A DNA stretch of 64,000 bases, taken from the NCBI GenBank assembly GCA_911728455.2, contig OU452228.1, forward strand, positions 9,534,629 through 9,598,628. The letters are read 5' to 3'. Both the position numbers and the translations under genes were made by a program. This DNA is from Marthasterias glacialis (lineage: Eukaryota > Echinodermata > Asteroidea > Forcipulatida > Asteriidae). Below the pieces are notes generated by a model. The model was not told the origin of the DNA. It did no database searches and was given only the letters and a program-made list of their open reading frames with translations. Shown here piece by piece: positions 1-26,755 of this stretch (position 1 is its first letter; each line of letters opens with the position of its first letter).

Positions 1-16466
<16,466 letters not shown>

Positions 16467-17091
16467 TTAGCCGAACATTTAATTTTTTTTTTCCAGACAT
16501 CGCACCATCATGTTAATGGGCAACATCTCCTGCAAAGCTCATTTGAGTTTAACAGTTTTCAGTCACTTCTGTTTTCCGAATTTGATTTATACTGTAAGGC
16601 ATTTATACACAGGTAAAAACAAATTGTCACTCAGACCGTGTACATATGCCAGATAATGTCCAAATGTTAAAAAACGCGGTGTTGGGTCCAGTATTACTTG
16701 GACTAATAACATGAATAAACCCCAAGTTACATTTCAAAGATATTTTTACAGTACACTGCAAATAAGACCTAAGTAAGGCAGGGTAATCTGTGTAACACAA
16801 TTCTGTACAAGACCTAGTAACTGGGGCCCTGTACTCCTTTTTTAAATATTGACTTGTACGGTCAAATTACTAGCGCCCCGGGGAAGAATATGTGTTGTGG
16901 CCGTGAAGAAGACGAGTTGCTATGATTGTGTGAATACCCTGTTTCCAAAACATTGCCTAATGACGACAAAGACACAACAAAATATTTGAAAAATCACCTA
17001 GTGGCTTCTCAAGATATCAAAGATGCAGGGATGAGATTGTACGAAATCGAAAAGGTTGGAAATTTCATGTGAGCGAGCGCCGAGAGCCAAA

Positions 17092-17625
17092 ATTATGAGT
17101 CCACAAAAATTTTGATTAAGGCCCCAAACCAATGCCGGCTATGCAGCCGTTAGATTTTCTTCTGAATGAGGTCACATGACACTTTGCATTTGGGATCTGG
17201 ATATTCGTCAACGACTCTTTTCTTACATGTAAAAAGTCATATTAACACTACGCCGATTGCATGTTTGCTGATGGCTGCCCACAGTTACGTACTATTTTAC
17301 GCAGGTAACGCAGGATGTCAGCTGTGTTGTGTAGGCTAGTTGAAATATGGAATGGAAAATATTGCAACGACCCCCACAATGGCTACAGAGGGAGTGTGTG
17401 TTTCAACCAACCTACACTACACAGCTGGTATCCGGCATTGACTGCCCAAAACAATATCTCAGCTCAGGGCATCGGTGAACAAGACATCTTTTTACACGTA
17501 AGTAAACAGGTACTGACGAATATCCAGATCCCAAATGCAAAGTGTCACATGACCTCGTACAGAATTGAATTTGATCTAACGGGTGCAGGGTGGGCATAGG
17601 TTTTGAACCTAAAAACGTTGATTTG
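17092..17625. mobile_element. Foldback element with about 90-bp inverted arms
   Basis: Left arm around 17148-17240 and right arm around 17495-17585 are inverted copies. Both contain GACACTTTGCATTTGGGATC next to TGGATATTCGTC, and both begin with CCGTTAGAT. Weaker inverted similarity extends outwards. It lies in CYFIP intron 1 and has no coding capacity. Outer ends are uncertain. Confidence 0.75.
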
Positions 17626-17773
17626 GAGGACAGAAAATGATCGTGAGTACAATTAAATGCCTACTATTTCATCTTTGACACCTTGAAAAGCCAGTTTAGG
17701 CGATTTTCCAGCTATTTTTATTGAATCTTTGTCGTCATTTGAAAAATTTTTGGAACAGTGGGTAGTGCTGGAT

Positions 17774-17855
17774 TACTCCTAGAACTATGAGGTTCGTTCC
17801 GCTATCGTCTCCACGTGGAGACGATAGCGGAACGAACCTCATAGTTCTAGGAGTA
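17774..17855. repeat. 82-bp perfect palindrome (41-bp arms, no spacer)
   Basis: The left arm starts TACTCCTAGAACTATGAGG and the right arm ends with its exact reverse complement; the centre is CCACGTGG at 17811-17818. An 11-bp direct repeat TAGTGCTGGAT abuts the left side (17763-17773) and recurs at 17854-17864. Lies in intron 1 of CYFIP. Confidence 0.97.
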
Positions 17856-18512
17856 GTGCTGGATATCATACCAAATGACCAAACACCAACGCTTCCCTGG
17901 GGCACTAATGCAACCGTCCAAGTCAAAAAAATGCCAAAGAGTAGGAACTTTCTCTTCCCCTTGTCTTGTAAGTTGTAGTTGTTGTGGACCTACCAAAACA
18001 ATTGTGCAATGGGGGTAAAAATAAAATAAATAAAAAAAAACAGAAATACCTTTTTTAAATAACACTCCCACTGTCTGAGCTAAAAAGTAAAACAATTTCA
18101 GTTTTTACACCAACAGAACATTGTGCTGGGCCACATTGACCTCATGTTGCCTTTCATATAAACCCGGCTACGCCTGACAATGGAATGCCATTGTTATTCA
18201 ACTGTGTTGCGAGTAAATAAGTAAATAACCAGAACCTTTCCTTTCAGATACATTTGACTTGACACTGCGCCAGTGCTAGTGTGTGTCCACAGCGCAAAAA
18301 GGCGGAATGACACTGAGACTGAGAGTGTGACAGACATGGAAAAGAGGGTGGAAAAGACACACACACCACCAGCACGACGGCAGCAAAATCAAATCAGAAA
18401 GAAACCAATTTCTTACCCATATTCGCAGGTTTGAGACCTTCACCAAGTACACATGACAGGCACACAGGTACCACCACAATGCGGAAATGATACACAACAC
18501 CAATTGACTTAC

Positions 18513-18620
18513 CTTTCACACTCCCAAACAGCACAAAAGACAAGGAAATGGTCTGAAATTTTAGACGGAAGTGCTCTCAGTCTTACACTCAATGTCTAAA
18601 TCTGGGCGTCGATAATTTAA
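18513..18620 (-). other. CYFIP: Putative 5' untranslated first exon and promoter side of CYFIP
   Basis: The exon that carries the CYFIP ATG opens with a clear splice acceptor at 16370-16371, 44 nt upstream of the ATG, so a 5' untranslated exon must lie to the right. At 18511-18512 there is a strong minus-strand donor (AAAG/GTAAGT), and the sequence to its right is GC-richer with a CpG-containing stretch near 18600-18640. I infer that this is the first exon. The right edge (transcription start) is a guess. No TATA box was identified. Confidence 0.45.
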
Positions 18621-19509
18621 ACAGCGCCACCGCGCGGTTGAAAATAAATAGTAGATTACCATCAAAATCATGCGTGCCTCATGAAAAATTCGGGCTACTC
18701 GGCTGTCAGAGATTTGAGAAGGTTCAAAGTTCAAGGGTTTAAAACTGCCTGGGGGAAAAAATCAAATGAACGATTATTGAACATTTACCTTTTTTTCCGA
18801 ATAAAAAAAATTTCAACTGAAAAGTTTCGCCTTTTTTGGGCACTTTCAAGGGGTGAAATTTGAGTCGAAGAAAAAAAAGGACTTGCAATAATCATGGAGC
18901 AAGGATGTCATCAACTTTTATCCACTTTTAAAAAGAGCCTAGTCTTGTGCACTTTTACTTCCTTAAAACTAATTTTGTCATAGAACAATTCCCACCATCA
19001 GAACTTGTTTCATTTGGCAGAAGGAAAGACATCGATAGTAGTGGGTGGGTGGAAACCGGAATGTCTACCCCAGAGCGGACAGCCGGCCGGCTGTACTGAA
19101 CCCCTGGGCAATTTCTTTCTTTCTAGCTTTCTACTGGGAAATGGTTATGGGGAAAGCGGGGAAAGCATTGCTCTAGTCAATTGGCTATTATGCTACAAGG
19201 GATACACTTTTATTTTGTGAGGGGAAAGTAATACTCCCGCATGACACCAAAAGGCCCCCAAAAAGTTAACTCCTCAACAGATCATTTTCATCAAAATTTA
19301 CAATTGATTCTCTCCTTTCGAATTAAAATTTTTGTTTTACTTTAAAAGTAAAGTTTCCTCAAAAAGCACAAATAATTTGGAGTAATCACTTTTTTAAAGT
19401 GATAGATAACCAGAATTATTTGAGTTTGAGTGTTTTTTTCTTTTCAAAATTTCAGTCACGCAGAGCCGAGTTATTTTAAATTTGTTTAAATTTTTTTTTA
19501 ACGTAATAC

Positions 19510-19700
19510 ACCCATCACAAGGTACAAAGCCCACTTGAGGTGTGGGCTACTTTTTTTTGAAGGGGTAGAAACCTACTCCAATGTGCAGAATCAACACATG
19601 GCGAGATATAAACACAAGTCTCTTCACAGCACAGCAGAGAACAGGGACCTAACGAGACAAACCTAACTGCCTCTGCTCCTATCTCAATTCTCTATGCTCA
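19510..19700. repeat. Dispersed repeat, family E
   Basis: CACTTGAGGTGTGGGCTACT is nearly identical to 60972-60984 and its flank (CACTCGAGGTGTGGGCTAC). The downstream CCTACTCC is also shared. Element class unknown. Confidence 0.5.
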
Positions 19701-21609
19701 CAGTCCTAAACCAAATGTAGCTATTTTGTCCCCCCCCCCCCCCCCCCCCGCCCCCACTTTCTACCGAGCTATTTCAAAAGTTTCATTAACCAAATGCATT
19801 TTTGCACACAAAACAAATGTATTATTATGTGTTCCCCGCTGCTGGCCGAAAGCCTTACACTCGTCAGAAACAGAAATATTTCCCAAACCATTATAAAAAA
19901 TAATAACAAAACCAGATTCAAAACCATGACACACAATACCATGAAACAAAACACATGTGGCTTAACTTTCACTTATTGGATTTATTTCAGTCTATTATCC
20001 AGCCTAACACTTCATAAATCTGACTAATTTTAAACTTCTGACATATCAACAGAAAGCTGGTTGAAAAAGAAGAAAATATATCAAAGTACATTACCACTTC
20101 TATTTATAGTGACTATGATACGAGGGAAATTAAGATGCTTTCTATAACTGATAAATATTTCGTATAAAATTAGTCAGTGATGCATTGAGTGTCCAGAATC
20201 CTACAAACTTTGTGCAAGCATTTTCTTTTTAACAATACACCTCATAAAATAAATTTGCCTTCAATAATCTTGTTTCCACATTTACATGTATTTTAATTTG
20301 AAATGGAATAACCCAAAGGGCCAATCTCACAAAATAAGTCAATAAAACTAACATTTAATTATTTTCGATTTTGTATAAAATTAATCTTTAAATCAATAAT
20401 CGTTAGTTTAAAACTAACTTTCCACATGAAAGAAAACACCAGCAGTAGTGCAGGTTGGTCTTTCAAGCGTCATCTTGAAAAAGCCATCCTGTATTCTTCA
20501 ATATAAGGCCTTGTCAGAGTTAGCAGCTGCAGCTACGGATGTGGCTTGAATGTCATGTGATTAATGTGATGAAGTGTTGGATTCCCATAGCAACAGTAGC
20601 TGCCCAAATCTTGGTGCCACCAAAACGAGGCCAGAGGGGAATAATAGGCTGTGTGCATTGACACTGAGTAACCTTACTCACTAAAAAGGGAATATGACCA
20701 AGATGGTTACAACAAGATGCATGGATATTTATCCTAATGCACAATTAAAAGATAATGTAACCAAGTTGAGGCTAGGATAGAAAATAGTATGGCTCCTTCT
20801 ACAGTTCTAACCTATCTGTATTTACTTCATGGTTTCTTCTCAATATTCAGTATATGCACGCAGGGCACACAACAAAGATGGCCGTGGCATGATAGAAGTC
20901 TACAATGCTGTTTCATTAACCAATTACAAACGTTGCACTGCTTCCCTCATAAATTCAAACATTGTAAAAATGAATTTAAAACAACAATTTTTAAACCATA
21001 CGTGATGGTAATGCAATTAGTTTAAGTACAAAACAAATCTATTATTCTTCAATCTATACAACATATTTCATCATTTTCTTTTTTACAAACATTAAATGGA
21101 TCCAGCCATAGTTCTAATGTGAAACAAAAACCGAATGCTTTTATCAAAATAAATATTGTCTCTGCAATTATTCTAACTGAAACATAACGATTATAACAAA
21201 GGCCTCCAAAAATTATTTTGAGGAATGCGTTTCCTGGAAAATCTTCTCATTGAGTTTACATAAGAGGCCTCCTTAAACGTGATGGGATATTACTAAACAA
21301 ATAGGGAAGGAAACTTACAATTATTATAAAAATAAACATCAACAAAAATATTTACTTCATTTTGAAATTTTATCCATGAATGTTGCAATTTGACCGATCA
21401 AAACTTGATGGAAAAAAAAAATTGTTTGGAATTCTTAGCACACACTTATAATTGCCAATCAAAGTATTGATGTTCTTACTGAAACTTCTCTAAACAAGGT
21501 GGGATAATAATGTTTAGGACCTATGGTTCAAAAACTGAATTTCATCTCTAAGCCTGGTTTTCAACAGTAACTGAACTTTAGTGAACACTGCTGGGTGAGA
21601 TAATATTGA

Positions 21610-21690
21610 TTTTTTAGCCTTTGAGAAAGACTCTGTTGGGGTCGAAACATGAGGCCATTAACAATATTTTTGTAACATTGATTTTGAATA
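21610..21690. repeat. Dispersed repeat, family F
   Basis: GCCTTTGAGAAAGACTCTG and TGAGGCCATTAACAAT recur at 36409-36510 in the same orientation. Short; its relation to the SINE that follows at 21698 is unclear. Confidence 0.6.
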
Positions 21691-21697
21691 CAATGGG

Positions 21698-22060
21698 AGA
21701 GTTGTGGCAGTGTGAGTTAGTGCATCAGACTCACATTCTGGTGTTGTCCGATTGTTGGTTTGGGTCCCGGTCAATGCACTTGGGTTCTTCAGATGAGACA
21801 TAAAGCCTTAGATCCCATATGTTGTATAATGCACTTCAAAGAACCTAGTACACTTATCGTTAAGAGAAGGGGTTTACCCCTGTATTTCCGGCATGGTTGG
21901 CTGCAGATTGCAGCGGCATCACCTTGTAAACCCTTACAAGGTGCTACATAAATGGGTCTCATCATTGAATACCTGCCGTCAAAATAACAAGCGTTTTGCA
22001 AAGCCCATTGGGTGTAGATAAAGCGCTATATAAGAACTGTGTATTGTTATTGTTATTATC
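21698..22060 (+). mobile_element. SINE, family S3, full-length copy
   Basis: A tRNA-like head (GTTAGTGCATCAGACTCAC; TTGGGTCCCGGTC) is followed by a body with CTTATCGTTAAGAGAAGGGG and CCTTGTAAACCCTTACAAGG, a tail with AAGCGCTATATAAGAACTG, and an ATT/GTT-rich end. The same body is present on the minus strand at 22360-22755 and on the plus strand at 39565-39957. Confidence 0.75.
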
Positions 22061-22359
22061 AGTGTCGTTACAGTATTTTCATCTTGGTTTTAGGGATATG
22101 GATCATCATTTTTTTTTCAATTGGTGAGCACGTTTTCAGGTTAGTTCTATTTTCTTTGAAAATTACTGGTTTGAATGTATATACCCCTCCAAAACCGTTA
22201 TTGTACTTTCCCCACCAATATAGATAGTTGGCACTTTACAAATTTGTAATATTATTATGACATTACTATCAGATATTGTTGGCAAAATACATGATTCAAT
22301 CCATGCTACATAAATGACTCATCAATACAGAGTACAACCTGAAATGACTGCTTCAAATA

Positions 22360-22755
22360 ATACGCAGTTCTTAAATAGCGCTTTATCACACCCGAGGGAA
22401 TCTCAAAGCACACGTTATTTTTTCTACAAGGTATGTGGAGCTATGTTTGAATTATAAGACCCATCTATTTACATAGCACCATGTAATGGTTTACAAGGTG
22501 CTGTGATGCAATATGCAGCCATCCATACCAGAAACACCGGAGTGAACCCCTTTTCTTAACGATAAGTGTACTGGGTTCTTTTACAAGCATTACACAGCAC
22601 ACAGGACCTATGGCGTCGTGTCTCATCTGGAGTCCAATGGTTAAGTGTCTTGCTTAAGGACACAAGTGTCAAGATCGGTACTCGAACCCACACTCTGCTG
22701 ATCAGAAACACCAAAGCCAGTGAATCCAGTGACTTGACCACGACACGCACTTTCA
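22360..22755 (-). mobile_element. SINE, family S3, inverted neighbour copy
   Basis: Reverse orientation relative to the copy at 21698. It has the tail TTCTTAAATAGCGCTTTATC on the left, CTTAACGATAAGTGTACTGG in the body and the B-box complement CTCGAACCCACACTCTGC near the right end. It also contains GTGTCTTGCTTAAGGACACA. Confidence 0.75.
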
Positions 22756-23453
22756 TGACAAGAAATACATTAAAAAGTTGGGCCACACTTGTTAAATAAT
22801 TGACAACTTGTGTTAATGTCAGCTTCTGAAGCAAAACAATACAACAACGACTGACAAATTTCCACAAATAACTGAGAGTAATATACCTAATTCTTAGGAT
22901 AAATTGGGGCTTTTTGGCAAAACAACTTTCCCAACGAACTAATAATATGGTCTATGACTTTATGCACTAAAATAAATGCCACTTTTGAAGCTTCCATATA
23001 CATTATTGTTACATCTTTGGGCTTAGTCTAAATTAATTAGTGATTATTACTAAATGTGATAGACCGCTCTTCATTTGTATCACAACTAACACAATTGGAG
23101 ACAACTTGTGTTTGACAATGCATGCAGTATTTCATTATCTTAAGTTATCTATTTAAACAATTGAGATTGCCAAAATCAATTTCAGAGATGATTTTTTTCA
23201 CTTGAATTAAAAATCTCTTGCATCTACCACATAATACTTTGGTGTAACGAGGGTGCCCTTTTAAAATAACCGCGCCAGGACCAATTCCATGAAGCTATTA
23301 GCTGAAATAATAAATCCAGTTTAAAAGCAAAATCTTTGCAGTCACAAGCAATGTACATTACATGACACTTTGGTATTTGGTAACCCATTTCTTTTCTAAG
23401 CAGAGGTTCTTTGCACTCAGAGAGAACACCGTGTGTTGGAATGGGAGACTTTG

Positions 23454-23754
23454 GAACGCTAGGTGGCAGCAGACTTACCGGGTAAGGTTACATTGTATGC
23501 GTAGTTCTGAGCATGTGCATATATCCGAGAACAATGGATTTACCTGCAGGCCTTGATCTTAACCGAGGTCACCGAGGCCATTGGCCTCATGCCCTCTCGA
23601 GTTGGCCAGCAGGCCCTTCAGAACATTTGCACTGTCACTACCAACTTGGCCAGCATGCCCTTGTACAATTTCTACGATTTGGCCAGCAAAGGCCTGCCCC
23701 GTTTTTCTTAAGATCGAGGCCTGTACCTGGTAAGTCTGCTACCCCCTAGTGTCC
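23454..23754. mobile_element. MITE family B copy carrying a nested element
   Basis: Left end GAACGCTAGGTGGCAGCAG and right end CTGCTACCCCCTAGTGTCC correspond to the 2623-2730 element. The copy is about 300 bp rather than about 108 bp because 23547-23723 is inserted in it. Confidence 0.75.
23547..23723. mobile_element. Nested 177-bp MITE with 6-bp target duplication
   Basis: Ends CAGGCCTTGATCTTAA and TTAAGATCGAGGCCTG are inverted repeats (one mismatch). TACCTG flanks both sides (23541-23546 and 23724-23729). The CAGG...CCTG ends and internal GGCCAGCA motifs resemble the element at 59820-60176. Confidence 0.8.
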
Positions 23755-23868
23755 TCAAAAGCCTCCTATTGGAACTCCCAGGTCAAAGATCATACTGGAG
23801 CAAGTGACTTGGTGTATCACAGCATTATGGAGGCTGACAAGTGACCCTTTGCAGGGACTGTGCCACAC

Positions 23869-23975
23869 TCACCATTTTGGAAATCAATAGGTATACGTGT
23901 AAACGCCACGTCACCTCAAATGCACACAACACTGTTAGTGTTATAACACTCAGAGACATTGACTTCCAAAATCAG
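23869..23975. mobile_element. Small palindromic MITE, family G
   Basis: Left ACCATTTTGGAAATCAAT and right ATTGACTTCCAAAAT form inverted ends. Longer relatives lie at 55769-55874 and 57111-57499. Confidence 0.65.
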
Positions 23976-24890
23976 GTGAATTGGATCAATAAAAGGAAAA
24001 TCCTTGACACTGTTCTTGTGGGTTCTTGTGGGTAAGAGAACTTATCCCAACAGTGGCTACCCTTCTCACAACATCTACTACAAGTTCCAACTCTGGAACT
24101 TAGTTGTATTAAGTGGCTGTATTAAGTAACTGCATTAAGTGGTTGGCCGATATGGTTGGCCGACATTGTGGAGATTTGTGGCAAAAGGCCATCGAAGATG
24201 TTGTCCTTCTTGTAGAGACATCGTTCTGCCCTACAGTTTCCTTGGTCTTCATGACATGCACCAGCACCAGGTGGCTTGTCTGCTTCCCAACAACTTAGTA
24301 GGACAGGATTGTGTGAGTTTGCCAAAACTGTATTGTCAGGCCAGAAAATAAAAAGGGCATCCTGAACACCATTCCTTTACACAAATTCCCATTTTCCAAC
24401 ATTGTTTTTTTTTTTTTTTGGTCTTAACTAAATCTCACACCACAAGAACAATTATGTCCAAAACAAGATTGTGAACCCCGACACGATTACTTTACAGCGT
24501 TTAATTTTAATGCATTATTGGTGTTATATTCTTTGACAGTGTATTGCTGCAACATTCGCTGAGTACAAAAGATTTGGCAAGCACTGAAATGAATAACGTA
24601 TGTACAATGGTTACAATTTATACAGAGACTGTTTTTACATCATTAATTGAAATAGTATCAACATTTATCCGTAATATACATTTATCGTACTACTCTCTCT
24701 TGGCAGTATGAAAGGAAAAAGATCAATGTAAACATCTCTGAGAAAAAAAAAAGAATAAAATGACATTTATTTAAAGGTACTGGTTTCATTTTCTACCAGC
24801 TGGATAACGGCTTTTTATTCAAGAAACAAAATGTGCCTAATCAGTTCAAATGATTTTTTTTTTCCCTTCAAAATTTCTTTTTTGATGTTA

Positions 24891-26374
24891 ACAAAGAGAG
24901 ATAAAATTTATTTAAAATAATAGTGCCGACTGATATTATGGATATATGGGCACATGTTTGAGTAAATAAGTAAACATACATCATCCTAATATCATTGTAT
25001 GCAGACCAATAAGTACGATCAATTCAGTAATACTTTTTTCGTATTCTCAATTTGTATGAAACATTAACACTTTTTACATTTTTGGCAAAATAAACTGACT
25101 TCAATCTTTAATGTCCTCTTCGGACTTCCTGTACCTTCACACACGAAATGTTGTCTGTTTCTGCTTCTGAAACACAACTATGTACATGTAAATGAATGCC
25201 ATTGATTGGTCTTACCCTAACTACATTAGCATTTTGAACTTGGGATTCTTCCCATAGAAATTGAATGCGGAGAATGCTGAGTACGGTACATCAGTCTGTG
25301 CGCAAGTCCTCAGCGAAAAAAAATTAGAGCTTCCCCATTCGACCCGGTACAGTTTGCCGTATGCTTATGTCACATGGTATTAATACTTTGTTGTCCATTG
25401 CTATCAATACTTTGTTGACCATTGGTAAACGTAGAGGGCGTGAACAGCAGACACAGATGAAGATCAAGCACAGCGTTCCCCTGCATGAATTTCTATGATT
25501 CTTCCCGCATTCATCAGTTTCCATCAGCAACACAAATCTCTTGCCATTGCTTAGATCTAGACGCCCGTCTCCTGGGTTTTCACCGCAATTTGGAAATGAG
25601 GTGCCCAAACCGGCTGTAAATTGACTGTCCAAATGGCTCACCTACAAGACTTTTACTAAATGTAGAGAAATGTGCCAAATGTGTAGAAAAGACAACCATG
25701 CCTGTTCCCAAGCCAAGCATAATCTGATTGACTTTAACGTACTGAAACCATTAAATCCAGGCAAGACCTATGGGTTTTGATGGATTAGTGGAGTTAAGGT
25801 TAAGTAGCATTTGTTTCTCCGTCTTCAATTACAATACACTGGAATATCGTCAAGTATTACATTCCAACTGTTGCATTATTACATATTTTGGTCATAAAGC
25901 CTGGGGCTTGATTGTCTTATTGTGTTTTTTCCGGCAATGTTGTTCTTTATAAAAAGCCTTTAATTTTTAAGTAGTAAACTAGAATGAACCTCGGCAGCAT
26001 ATTACTGCAAGGTTGGTTCACCAAAAAATTATTTAGTGACAGATATTCAACAAGCGCTTTAAATAAAATTCTCCAAGTATTTTTCATAATTGGAAAAAAA
26101 CTATTTTCAAGAAATCAATTTCTTCCCTCTTCCTCAGAAGTCAATCTGCGAAGTGTAATCAATGATAAACAACATTCCTGGAAATAACAATGAAAATAGC
26201 TCAAAACCACGGATATCACATCTTGAACCAAAGTGCAAGAAGCCCCCGGCATATTGCATTAATATCTCTTTAAATATCAAGCTTCTCGCTATAAACAATT
26301 TCATGCCGCTAGATATAACGCCAACGTGCGATACTCAACTGACTATATCAGAACTCACTGATGAGAGGGACTCA
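24891..26374 (-). other. Probable 3' UTR and downstream flank of TBC1D4
   Basis: Sequence following the TBC1D4 stop codon. Minus-strand poly(A)-signal candidates are ATTAAA at 25959-25964 and AATAAA at 24907-24912; the real end cannot be chosen by eye. No other gene is supported. A 105-codon minus-strand open frame at 25324-25641 matches nothing I recognise. Confidence 0.4.
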
Positions 26375-26755
26375 TCATGATAGGGAATCAGCTGGCATAT
26401 CCATCTCACTACTCCCACTCGTGCTGATCTCGCTCCCCGAGCTCCCATTGCTATGGTTACGACCCCACTTCTTCTTCATCTTGTTGATGGAGGCCACCTC
26501 TGTGTCGAGCTCGTCCAGGGAGCAGGTCTGGGAGCCGGAGAGGTTTCCTGTCCCACTGTCAGCCTTCTGGTCCGGGGAGGAGTCCTTTTCATCGAAGGAG
26601 CTCTCCGACAGGATGGAGGAGGTGAAGTTGATGCCAGCATCTTCCAGGAGGATGTCTTTTGGGAGGAGGCTGCGGAGTTTGGCTACAGTGTTCAGCAGAG
26701 CGGCTCTCTCTAGATTCAGAGAGCGGATCTCCGATTTGTGTTTATCTTCATTTTT
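26375..26755 (-). CDS. TBC1D4: TBC1D4 terminal exon with stop (visible residues 808-933)
   Basis: [20 protein letters not shown] and [19 protein letters not shown] finish the coiled coil (human TVEQLRKLLPADAL). A Ser/Asp-rich tail follows, ending MDMPADSLS and stop TGA at 26375-26377. Acceptor TAG at 26756-26758. The tail is longer than the human end and contains [10 protein letters not shown]. Confidence 0.94.
   Translation of the reverse strand, partial: KNEDKHKSEIRSLNLERAALLNTVAKLRSLLPKDILLEDAGINFTSSILSESSFDEKDSSPDQKADSGTGNLSGSQTCSLDELDTEVASINKMKKKWGRNHSNGSSGSEISTSGSSEMDMPADSLS

Larger units (their letters stand above)
18621..24890. other. Intergenic region between CYFIP and TBC1D4
   Basis: No coding gene is supported. 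Contents: poly-C runs (19731-19749), a shared repeat at 19510-19700, AT-rich unique sequence 19750-21600, two SINE copies in opposite orientation (21698-22060 and 22360-22755), a nested MITE (23454-23754) and another small palindromic element (23869-23975). Open frames here are short and match nothing I recognise. Confidence 0.65.
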
